DNA of 37,387 nt from the IMG/VR virus record IMGVR_UViG_3300038326_000298, positions 1-37,387 of that record; one strand, written 5' to 3'. The notes under the pieces are model-generated. The model saw only the letters and a program-made list of their open reading frames with translations, was not told the DNA's origin and ran no database searches. Source of the DNA: a virus. How positions within the stretch are numbered: the first letter of the stretch is position 1; each line of letters begins with the position of its first letter. Positions 1 through 8,200 of this stretch are shown here, piece by piece. Position numbers and translations under genes: made by a program.

Positions 1-1
1 A

Positions 2-3000
2 GATAGAGCCACAAACCTCTATCTTCTTCACGTTATGGGTATTAGACTTGAAGCAGTACAAGGGGCTAACCGACAAAAGCTTGTAGAGACAAATGACTCT
101 AAGATTTTTGCTCGTGTTTGTGCGAATGTACACCATCAAGGCGACGAGGGTTTTGTTCTGATGGATGACTTCTTCAGACTGTGCGAGTGTCCTACGTTTA
201 ATTTATATGAGGATCTCGTAGGTTTGAATCAGTTGGCTTCTGAAAAAGAAAAGAAAGAGTTTATAGAGTCAAAAAACCTCTTAGCTCGTAGAAAAAAACA
301 AATGAAGTTTCTTCAGAAACTCCACTCCACTACTAGGGCTTATTTCAATGCTTATTTTAATAAGTTTGTTGGAGGGCTGATAAAGCAAGACATCACTCAG
401 ATCCAAGGTGTGCCTTCTGACGAGTATTTCGTAGGAAAAATCCTAGAACTTGTTTCTACAGGGAGAAATAACGACGAGATTCTAAATCAGAGTTATGCCA
501 CTGAGTTTATCCAAGACCTTCCTGATCTATCAGGCCCTTTAAAAGGGGGGCTATTAAAGAAGCTGAGATTTAAAGGGAAAGCTACAATCTACGCTAAGAC
601 TTGGAAGTTTTATAATAATCGTAGGATGAGAGGCACACAATTCGTTGGTATTAAAGGTCTTAGAATGAAGGTTCTTAAAGACGCTAAGTACTTTAACAAC
701 CAGATTAAAGTTTATGCCCATGATGAGCTTACTCGTTATGTAGACCGTAACTTCATTGGTGAAAACATGGAGCGGGAAATAACAGACGCTTCAGAGAACC
801 AAGAGATTTTTCGGTCTATTGTCAAGGAGACAGACTCTACCTTTAACTTGATAGAAAGCTCCAAAGAGTCCGAGAGAAGCTATAAACGTAGCAAGCGAGA
901 AAAGTTAAAGATCGCCAAGAAAGATATTAACAGATCGACTTCGATAGAAGAGCGTAAAGAAATATTAGAAGCTCGTGAAGACTTTATAGGGAGCGTAGTG
1001 AACGCTATACAGTTTAAAGACGTTGCAAAAAGCGATTTGAAATTTATTTCACGCACTCTTCTAAGAGAGACTACATCTTCTTTGGGGGGTATAACAGAGA
1101 AGGATAAGAATCAGCTAAAGCAAATAATAAATATGCTACAAGATGAAGAACAAATTCTCGAAGTTGTAGGAGAAAAAGAGTATCTTGATCAGATCCAAGA
1201 AATACTAGAGAGAGTCTTAATCCAATATCCTGATTCTATTACTCTTATAACAGAGTTTATTTCTGCTTTGTCTAAAGTGACTAAAGCAACCCAAAAAGCG
1301 ATGAAGAGCATTTCTGAAAACATTGAGGTTATCAATAAAGCAATAGATCAGTCTTCTGAGCAGTTTCAGCCTTCAGAGTTTGAGTCCGTCAGACGACTTT
1401 TATATTCCCGTAGAATGAATCAAGGAGATCTTGATGTTCCAGAGATCCTAGAGCTTTCTGATTCTGATCGAAAATCTTACCTTGGTGCTTTAGCAAACGA
1501 CTCCTCTAGTGACTACAGAAAAAGAGAGAAAGACGTTGAAACATATGTTTTAGCTCGTCTTGGTAATGTGGATAAACTAGACGAGTGGAGAAATCTCCAT
1601 AACTCTTCAGATACTTCAAGCAAAGAGAAAGCAGATAAGATTTTTGAGGAGTTTAAAGAGAAATTGGAAATAGAATTTTCAACAAGGGCAAGAGGCAGAC
1701 AACCAAAACCTCGTCAAGAAGTACAGGAGAATTCAGCTAAAGACCTCCTCGCTCCAAAAGATGAGTGGGTTAGTTCGAGAAGTAAAGACAAAGACAATAA
1801 CTTCCCATATCAAACTGCATCTGTCCCTCCTCTTAAAGCTCTGAAAGACGCTATTTCTTCTGTTAGATCGGATCTCTCTACTAGAGAGATTGGAAATAAA
1901 GCGAAAGAAATACTAAAGAGCCAAGAGAAAGTGCTTCTAATTGATGGTAAGATTACAGAAAGTAGTACTAAAACCGCCATCAAAAATGTACTTGAAACAA
2001 TGCTTTCTATAGAAGATCGTGGTGTTTGGTTTAAGGATAGGGATGCTCTTCTTAGAAAAGTGAAAATGGATGCTGTTAAAGAACTTTCTACACAAAGATC
2101 TCTTGAAGATTTGATTGACGAAAATTCAGAGAAAGCTCTTATTGAAGCAGGGGTAGCTACTGAGTCTAACTTTTCCAACATGGAGTTTCGTACTGTAAAA
2201 AGAAACATCGAGCAGATGGGCGGAGAAGACAGCAAGAGAGAAGCTCTTTTAAAGGCACATGGAGAAGCGTTCAGAAATAGGGCGGTGTCTTATTCTGCTT
2301 CTGATTTAGATCGTGAACTTCATGACTACGATCAGAAGAACAACTATGGATCTAAGAAAGAAGCTTGGTCAAAAGCTGTTTCAAACAAGGAAGAAGACGC
2401 TTTGAAAATTCTCAAAGCGATGGGTGTTACTCTTTCTAGCGATGAGTTGGATCTGTTAATCTTAGATAGTGAAGTACCTAGTCGTTCTGACACTAATCTT
2501 GCTGAAGCCCAATATGCGAAAGCGAAAAAGAAACTTATTTCTGTCTATGTGGATCTGAAAAGATTAGATGGTTCAGAAGGTGTCGATACTCTTGCCGAAG
2601 ATTATCGTGAAGAAAGAAGAGATCGGAAATATTTCTTAGAGGGTCTTAAAGATAAATATCGAAATAGCCCCGCTATGGAGTCAATAAGACAAGAGCTTTC
2701 TGAAGCGGAAGAAAAGACAAAAGCCGACACCTCAAAAGAGATTGAGAAAGCTCTTGGAGCTCTCTTAAAAGGTGGGGGAGAGTTCAATGCAAAAAGAAAA
2801 AGAAGGATTATGCAAAGCGGGGCTCTACGGAGTAAGATTTATTCAGACATAAATGAGAAGATAACAGAAGCTGACCGTAAACTTGGTGCGAAGAATGTTA
2901 AAGACATCCTTCGATCTTCTAAGATTTTAGACCTCTCTTTAGAGCAACAAGAAGAACTTCTTGATTTGTCAGAATGTTTCCCAAGTGCTCCTGCTCTAGC

Positions 3001-3808
3001 CGACAAGGATAAGACCATAGCAAAAATGTATCTGAAAGCAACAGACAGCGGTCTGCCTGTTTTTGCCGATCTCAGTGCTTCTGTATATCAGTCTTCAGAT
3101 TTGAAGTTCCCAAATGACTTCTTTAGTGCATCCGTAGGTATGGCACTCATGAAGAATTTTAGGCTCGGTCTTAGAGCGAAATATTCTCCAAGAATGGCTG
3201 ACCATATTGGGTTCTTTGGTGTGGATGCTACGGGGAAAATGGTAGCTCCTGACAACTCCTTCACCACTACAGAACTAGAGCCACTGTTAAATGTAAATAA
3301 GAGCGTTGACTCTGGGATAGGCTCTATACCAGAAACTTTTTTTGCAGGAGAATACGCTTCTATTTTAGAACTAATTAAGTATTCAGATGATCGAGCCACT
3401 GTGAAAGTTAAAGGGGATGTAATGACTTTCACAGATGAAGAGGGTGACAAGCACACTCATTCTATCTCAAAGATCCAATCTGAGTTGAAAGATGTTATGA
3501 TTGGTCAAATGGCTTCAGATTTTGGTATTTCTTCTCAACATGCAGAAGCTATCCTTGATACGTTTCTCAATAAAAGTTTAAAAACCGATGGTGGGGTTTC
3601 TTATGGTAGAGCAACGAGAGTATATGAGTGGTTTAGGTCTGCGGTTGTAGATCTAGGTTATATTTCTTCCGTTTGGGCTTTAGAAATGGCTACAGGTAAT
3701 CTTGAAGATGTTGGTCTTAATGAAGACTGTTTGGACTTCATGGATAGGGTCGCTACAGATGGAGATAAGAAAAAGACAGCTAAAAAGGTCAAGAAGGCAC
3801 TTCGTTAA
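2..3808 (+). CDS. Large Lys/Glu-rich helical phage protein, 5' end outside window
   Basis: I do not recognise this gene. The frame is open to the left edge. An ATG at 35 gives 1257 aa, but the bases before it are pyrimidine-rich with no ribosome binding site and the frame has no stop upstream, so the true start probably lies outside the window. Numbered from the ATG at 35, residues about 60-550 are charged and helical, rich in Lys, Glu and Arg, with heptad-like stretches suggesting coiled coil. A basic, polar linker (about 549-605, containing RGRQPKPRQ) separates a second helical half. Residues about 980-1150 are less charged and more globular. The C-terminus is very basic (DKKKTAKKVKKALR). 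No signal peptide or membrane segment is evident. It ends 70 bases before the baseplate genes, so a virion role (tail, neck or internal protein) is plausible but inferred only from position. Confidence 0.85.
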   Translation, partial: DRATNLYLLHVMGIRLEAVQGANRQKLVETNDSKIFARVCANVHHQGDEGFVLMDDFFRLCECPTFNLYEDLVGLNQLASEKEKKEFIESKNLLARRKKQMKFLQKLHSTTRAYFNAYFNKFVGGLIKQDITQIQGVPSDEYFVGKILELVSTGRNNDEILNQSYATEFIQDLPDLSGPLKGGLLKKLRFKGKATIYAKTWKFYNNRRMRGTQFVGIKGLRMKVLKDAKYFNNQIKVYAHDELTRYVDRNFIGENMEREITDASENQEIFRSIVKETDSTFNLIESSKESERSYKRSKREKLKIAKKDINRSTSIEERKEILEAREDFIGSVVNAIQFKDVAKSDLKFISRTLLRETTSSLGGITEKDKNQLKQIINMLQDEEQILEVVGEKEYLDQIQEILERVLIQYPDSITLITEFISALSKVTKATQKAMKSISENIEVINKAIDQSSEQFQPSEFESVRRLLYSRRMNQGDLDVPEILELSDSDRKSYLGALANDSSSDYRKREKDVETYVLARLGNVDKLDEWRNLHNSSDTSSKEKADKIFEEFKEKLEIEFSTRARGRQPKPRQEVQENSAKDLLAPKDEWVSSRSKDKDNNFPYQTASVPPLKALKDAISSVRSDLSTREIGNKAKEILKSQEKVLLIDGKITESSTKTAIKNVLETMLSIEDRGVWFKDRDALLRKVKMDAVKELSTQRSLEDLIDENSEKALIEAGVATESNFSNMEFRTVKRNIEQMGGEDSKREALLKAHGEAFRNRAVSYSASDLDRELHDYDQKNNYGSKKEAWSKAVSNKEEDALKILKAMGVTLSSDELDLLILDSEVPSRSDTNLAEAQYAKAKKKLISVYVDLKRLDGSEGVDTLAEDYREERRDRKYFLEGLKDKYRNSPAMESIRQELSEAEEKTKADTSKEIEKALGALLKGGGEFNAKRKRRIMQSGALRSKIYSDINEKITEADRKLGAKNVKDILRSSKILDLSLEQQEELLDLSECFPSAPALADKDKTIAKMYLKATDSGLPVFADLSASVYQSSDLKFPNDFFSASVGMALMKNFRLGLRAKYSPRMADHIGFFGVDATGKMVAPDNSFTTTELEPLLNVNKSVDSGIGSIPETFFAGEYASILELIKYSDDRATVKVKGDVMTFTDEEGDKHTHSISKIQSELKDVMIGQMASDFGISSQHAEAILDTFLNKSLKTDGGVSYGRATRVYEWFRSAVVDLGYISSVWALEMATGNLEDVGLNEDCLDFMDRVATDGDKKKTAKKVKKALR

Positions 3809-3814
3809 GATTTT

Positions 3815-3829
3815 AATAAATAGTTTATT
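3815..3829. repeat. Short AT-only inverted repeat
   Basis: AATAAA-tag-TTTATT forms a 6-bp, AT-only inverted repeat just after the stop codon of the preceding gene. It is too weak to be a terminator on its own. It is noted because it sits directly before the stronger hairpin at 3834-3867 in the same 70-base gap. Confidence 0.35.
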
Positions 3830-3833
3830 CACA

Positions 3834-3867
3834 TAGACTGATGTGAGAGAATATTAACGTCAGTCTA
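3834..3867 (+). promoter_or_regulatory. Inverted repeat abutting a ribosome binding site
   Basis: The arms TAGACTGATGT (3834-3844) and ACGTCAGTCTA (3857-3867) can pair over 11 bp with one G-U wobble, leaving a 12-base loop. The last base of the right arm is the first A of the AGGAG ribosome binding site (3867-3871) of the gp25-like gene. No T-run follows, so this is not a classic intrinsic terminator. It could be an RNA processing site, a 5'-end stabiliser or a translational control element; the sequence does not decide between these. Confidence 0.55.
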
Positions 3868-3878
3868 GGAGAATAAAT

Positions 3879-4922
3879 ATGAGCAAAGATGCTCTATTAG
3901 CACACGCTTGCCCCCACTTTATACGATATGAGAGGGCAAGTATTGTTGGAGAGAGAGAAATAATAACACGCTCTCCTATTTCTTCTAGTAATCTTCTTTT
4001 GTTAAGATTCAATGGAGAAGAAATACCAAAAGAGGGTCTACTTCTCGCCTCAGAGACGGTGTTCCCTTCTTCCGCCCCTTATCGTTTTACGAACGACACT
4101 GCAACCCTTTCTGTAAGCTCAGATGGGGTTGAAAAAGCTATTTCTTTCCCCACTTCAAAAATCTTCACACAACAAGAAGTGGTTTTATTTTTAAACAAAA
4201 ACCTACCTTTCCCGATATTTGCAGAGCCTTACGAGTCTTCTATTAAGCTGACTAATCAAAAAAATAGTAGTGGTTTAGTGTTAAAAGGTAGCTCCCTCAA
4301 AAAGCTAGGTTACAAAACATCAAAGATTTCTATAAAAAATAAGAAGACCGTAGGTGCTTGGAACTTAGCAAAGTTGTTTGGTGGAGGCTTTAAAGTGTTT
4401 TTCAAAGAAGAAGAATACTTTAAAGGGGTCGTAGATATCTCTTATCTTACCGAAAAAAGATTTTGTCGGAGGTGCGTAAGTACTGGTGTCGAGAACGATT
4501 TCAGATTTAACACTAAAGGCGAAATAGAGACGATCCAAGACCACAATTTGCTTTATCAGTCTTTATCCAAAATGCTTCTCACAGAAATAACTTCAAACCC
4601 ATACCACAATTGGTATGGTTCTAATGCCATGACCTTGATTGGTCGAAAAGTGAGTGCTTCTGTCGTACAGTCATTAAGAGGCTCTGTCCGTGATGCTTTG
4701 ACAACTTTTAAGAGTGTACAAGACCGACAAGCTTCAATACAGAGTATGTCTTTGAAAGAAAGACTTCGTAGAGTTGTGGGTATTGATGTTTCTACTATTG
4801 GAGAAGATGAGACTAGTTACTTAGTTTCAATAGTTGCTGAGAGTATGTCTTCAGAAGAAGTAAACATTAACATTATATTCGCAGTTCCCGGCTCGTTCTC
4901 ATTAGACGGAGATTTGACATGA
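3879..4922 (+). CDS. gp25/W-like baseplate wedge protein with N-terminal extension
   Basis: This is probably a baseplate wedge subunit of a contractile tail. The C-terminal third (residues about 225-338) has the layout of the GPW/gp25 family: a helix leading to LLTEITSNPYHNWYGS, a long helical middle, then strands such as VGIDVSTI and VNINIIFAVPG. Classic members (T4 gp25, P2 W) are only about 110-130 aa, and this protein is 347 aa. Residues about 78-145 resemble a small beta-alpha domain ending in a GSSLKKLGYK-like strand. A single CxxC (C196, C199) is followed by a TGVENDFRF segment that looks like half of a zinc knuckle. The start has AGGAG 7 bases upstream. Its stop overlaps the next start (ATGA), and the next gene is J-like, as in the P2 order W-J. 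The family call rests on pattern and context, not on a search. Confidence 0.75.
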   Translation: MSKDALLAHACPHFIRYERASIVGEREIITRSPISSSNLLLLRFNGEEIPKEGLLLASETVFPSSAPYRFTNDTATLSVSSDGVEKAISFPTSKIFTQQEVVLFLNKNLPFPIFAEPYESSIKLTNQKNSSGLVLKGSSLKKLGYKTSKISIKNKKTVGAWNLAKLFGGGFKVFFKEEEYFKGVVDISYLTEKRFCRRCVSTGVENDFRFNTKGEIETIQDHNLLYQSLSKMLLTEITSNPYHNWYGSNAMTLIGRKVSASVVQSLRGSVRDALTTFKSVQDRQASIQSMSLKERLRRVVGIDVSTIGEDETSYLVSIVAESMSSEEVNINIIFAVPGSFSLDGDLT

Positions 4923-7900
4923 TTAAAATAGTAAAGCCGGACGGAAATAGTGCAGAGACTCCTGTTTATTTTAGTACAGGAGTCCAAACAATTTACATTA
5001 AGGGTCTTATTTCAACCGAAATAAACCACGTTACCATAGAGTACCTGGGAAATAAATTTAGCGATCCCGATGATGTTTATGTGGGTGGAGGGGAGTTTAC
5101 TTTCCCCAACCCAAACTCATTTTCTGAAGGTATTGATCTCTCAACGGGGCTGAATGTCTTTAAGGTTTCTGCTTTCAAAGATGATATTTCTTATGGTCTT
5201 TTAGAGTTGAATGTTATTTTTTCTGCTGACGTTGTAGGTTTAGTGAATCCTCCTAGTGGGATTATAGTTAGTAGGTCTAGCAACTCCGTAGAAGTTTCTT
5301 TCGACCATCTTGATAGTGAGGTTGTATATTACAACATTTACGCTAGTGCTTTATCTGGGGGTGTGGTTAGCAACTATTTTAAGATAAACCACGAGCCACT
5401 CAGCCCTAATAAATATGGCTCAAGAGAGGAAATAGTAAACGCTCTAAAAGAAACAAGTACCGATATTAGTTTAGAAGACGAAGATCCGCTTTTTTTAGAG
5501 ACAACAAGCACTCAAAAAGACCATTCGGATGTAGTTTTGTCTTCTCAGACTCTAAATACCTTTGAAGTTGCTGAAACCGTTAAAAGGATTCGTATTTCTT
5601 CGACCTTTCAGAGTATCGCATTAAAGACAAGGGTTGCTTTTCGTCATGTTAGAAATGCTTCCCTTATTTCTACTCCTCCTACTATTTCTGTAGGTGCATT
5701 AAGTTCAGTCTCCTCAAACAAGCCTCTGTATTATGTGGTGACTTCAGTTAAAGTTATTGCAGGAGTTGAAATAGAAAGCCCTCTCTCTGTAGAAGTTTCT
5801 GGGATGCCCATTCAAGTTACGAATACCACTTTATCTCTACCTGTTGTCGGCAGAGATCAGATGGCTACAGATATGATTCAGAGTATCTTTCTCTCACAAC
5901 CAAATATCGCTATACAGGCAGGGTCTGTAGTCCGAGATATAATCATAGACCCCTTCTTATCTGAGATGGAGAGAGTCAGATTTCTGTTGGACTTTTGCTA
6001 CAGGTCTTCCTCTTTTTCAGGTCTTTTAAGTATAGACGACCCTTTAAACGAAGGCTCTTCAATCTCTGTAGTTGAGAGTCAATATAAAACAGTTCTTACA
6101 CAAGCTCTTTTTGTACAAGAGGACGAAGTTCAAGTATTCATAGATTCTGCTTTTGAGAAGTTGGCTTCTAACTTTGGTGTGAGAAGAAGTATCGGCAAAC
6201 AAGCGACAGGAGAAGTTAGTTTTTTTACAACAAATGCACCCTCCTCTTCTATTTCTATACCCGCAGGTACAGTATTATCTTCTTCTACTACAAATTTCAT
6301 CACTACACTTTCCGTTGTCCTTAATGTTGACCAGTTAAGTCAGTATTATAACCCCACCACTAAGAAATACTCTATTGTAGTACCTGTTCAAGCAAGAGAT
6401 GCAGGGGTCAGTGGGAATCTCACATCGGATCAGATAACTAAAGGGTCTCCTTTTGGGCTGAAAGTGACAAACCAAGCTCCTACTTTTGGAGGGACAGATA
6501 CAGAAACCAATTCAGAATTGGCTTCGAGAGCTATTTCTGTTTTATCTTCAGTGGACATAAGTACGAAAGCAGGACTTGAAAGGGTATCTAGGGAGATCTC
6601 TGGTGTAATCAACTCGTTTGTAGTAGACAGTGAAAGCCCTTATATGCAACGAGATGACGAGCTTGGTGGGAAGGTTGACATATGGATTAGAGGTGAGAGT
6701 CTCGCTACAGTTTCTGACGTATATGCTCCAAGCTATCAATCCTACTTTGAAAGTAGATTCATCCCTGTTTCTTCGCCAAATGCTTATATCTTCAGAAATA
6801 TGGAGGCGACAATAGAAACGCCTTTGTCCGAAATGATAAATAGAGGTAGCCTTGGATATGGTTTAAGGAATTTAACAACGAATCAGACATTTGACTTAAC
6901 GAATGTTGTGATTTTAGATTATCGCACAATACAGTTAGATTCTTCTATTTCTCAACCGACCTATAGTGTAGCTGACAACATTATAGGCGAATGGAGATCT
7001 GGGATAACAAATAAAATCATTTTGAAGAGACAGCCTGTAAGAGAAATAAAATCTGTTTCTTATGCAGACGGTACTGCTATTTCAGACTATTCTTTTTATG
7101 ATAATGAAGACGCTCTGCAACTAGGTCGGTCTTCTGGGTCTTCAAATTATGTGTTAATACCCAATAACACCGAAAGAAATAAGATACTGATTATAGAAGA
7201 TGAATCTCATACTATTATCGGTTTTTATCCAGAGCGACTGAACAATCTAGGTGTCGATCAGCTTTCTCTTGTAGTGACAGATGTGGCAGGTACAACGATA
7301 TATAAGAGTCCATTCTTATCTCAAAGTGCAGACTACATTATTTCTAAAGATGAAAACGATAACTGTTATATACAGCGAACTTCAGACAGTGCAATTAAGG
7401 ATGGGGATATTATCCATATCTCCTATGAGTACTTAGAAAATATCGTTGTAAATTATGACATAAACTTAGTTGTCAATAACACACAGACAGGTGTGGACGG
7501 GAATAAGAATATTTTTGCGGATATTGTTGTTAAAGAAGCAATAGGCTGTTCTGTAGACGTGAAAGCTACGGTGGTGTTAGATCGAGGAGTAGATAGTACA
7601 TTAGTAGATTCCGAAATCCGCTATTCGTTGACCTCTTTTATTAATGAATCTTCTTTAGGCGGGTCGATCCGACATTCAGAAATAGTGACGGTTCTGAACA
7701 ATGTAGATGGAGTCAACCACATTATATTGCCACTCACACAAATGTCTTTTGCTCAAGACACCTATATTCTCAGAGAAACTATTTCTTTGAGTGCAAGTGG
7801 TTTCAATCGTGTTGCTTCTCTTTCAAACTCAAGAGTGAATGTTTATAGCATAGATTCAGAGCTTCTAAATAAAACACAAGATTTAGGTGGGTTAAGAGGT

Positions 7901-8200
7901 CGAGTTTTCATTGGGAAAGAAGAGATGGGAATCTTAGATACACTAGACAGAAACAACGCTTCTTCTTGGGGGCATAAAGTAGCTACAATTGTAAATGATG
8001 TCGGCTTGGGTATAGAAGGTGTAAAAACAAACAATCGCATACTGTTTGCCCTTAATATTGGAGAAAGCCCTTCAGACTATACTTATTATGTAGACTATAA
8101 TGTCGAGGGTACAATAGAAACGGTGTCTGAGTTGAAGTTGAATGGGTTTTCATTCTTTAAAACAGGCAGCTTGGCTTTCACATATGAAGAGGTGCAATAA
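4919..8200 (+). CDS. Baseplate J-like (T4 gp6 / Mu gp47-like) wedge protein
   Basis: This is a wedge protein of the baseplate ring and the best-supported identification in the window. The J core runs from about residue 313 (TDMIQSIFLSQPNIAIQAGS, then VVRDIIIDP) through a helix. Next comes the family's beta section (TGEVSFFTT, SISIPAGTVLSS, about 429-460), AGVSGNLTS near 492, and FGGTDTETNSELASRAI (about 523-545), the usual signature before the helical part. The C-terminal region (about 890-935) has VDSEIRYSLTSFINES and EIVTVLNNVDGVNHI, also typical of J proteins. At 1093 aa it is far longer than P2 J (about 300 aa) or T4 gp6 (about 660 aa). The extra length is an N-terminal part with a fibronectin-III-like stretch (about 107-150) and beta-rich insertions after the core. 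It overlaps the upstream gene by 4 bases and the next by 1, suggesting translational coupling. Confidence 0.92.
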   Translation: MIKIVKPDGNSAETPVYFSTGVQTIYIKGLISTEINHVTIEYLGNKFSDPDDVYVGGGEFTFPNPNSFSEGIDLSTGLNVFKVSAFKDDISYGLLELNVIFSADVVGLVNPPSGIIVSRSSNSVEVSFDHLDSEVVYYNIYASALSGGVVSNYFKINHEPLSPNKYGSREEIVNALKETSTDISLEDEDPLFLETTSTQKDHSDVVLSSQTLNTFEVAETVKRIRISSTFQSIALKTRVAFRHVRNASLISTPPTISVGALSSVSSNKPLYYVVTSVKVIAGVEIESPLSVEVSGMPIQVTNTTLSLPVVGRDQMATDMIQSIFLSQPNIAIQAGSVVRDIIIDPFLSEMERVRFLLDFCYRSSSFSGLLSIDDPLNEGSSISVVESQYKTVLTQALFVQEDEVQVFIDSAFEKLASNFGVRRSIGKQATGEVSFFTTNAPSSSISIPAGTVLSSSTTNFITTLSVVLNVDQLSQYYNPTTKKYSIVVPVQARDAGVSGNLTSDQITKGSPFGLKVTNQAPTFGGTDTETNSELASRAISVLSSVDISTKAGLERVSREISGVINSFVVDSESPYMQRDDELGGKVDIWIRGESLATVSDVYAPSYQSYFESRFIPVSSPNAYIFRNMEATIETPLSEMINRGSLGYGLRNLTTNQTFDLTNVVILDYRTIQLDSSISQPTYSVADNIIGEWRSGITNKIILKRQPVREIKSVSYADGTAISDYSFYDNEDALQLGRSSGSSNYVLIPNNTERNKILIIEDESHTIIGFYPERLNNLGVDQLSLVVTDVAGTTIYKSPFLSQSADYIISKDENDNCYIQRTSDSAIKDGDIIHISYEYLENIVVNYDINLVVNNTQTGVDGNKNIFADIVVKEAIGCSVDVKATVVLDRGVDSTLVDSEIRYSLTSFINESSLGGSIRHSEIVTVLNNVDGVNHIILPLTQMSFAQDTYILRETISLSASGFNRVASLSNSRVNVYSIDSELLNKTQDLGGLRGRVFIGKEEMGILDTLDRNNASSWGHKVATIVNDVGLGIEGVKTNNRILFALNIGESPSDYTYYVDYNVEGTIETVSELKLNGFSFFKTGSLAFTYEEVQ

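Noticed and set aside
1810-2235. 141-codon frame on the - strand
   Set aside because: It lies wholly inside the upstream + strand gene, has no ribosome binding site and gives a Ser/Leu-rich translation typical of the antisense of Glu/Lys/Arg codons.
3811-3823. TTTTAATAAATAG as a T4-type late promoter
   Set aside because: It does not match TATAAATA exactly, and such words are expected often in AT-rich gaps.
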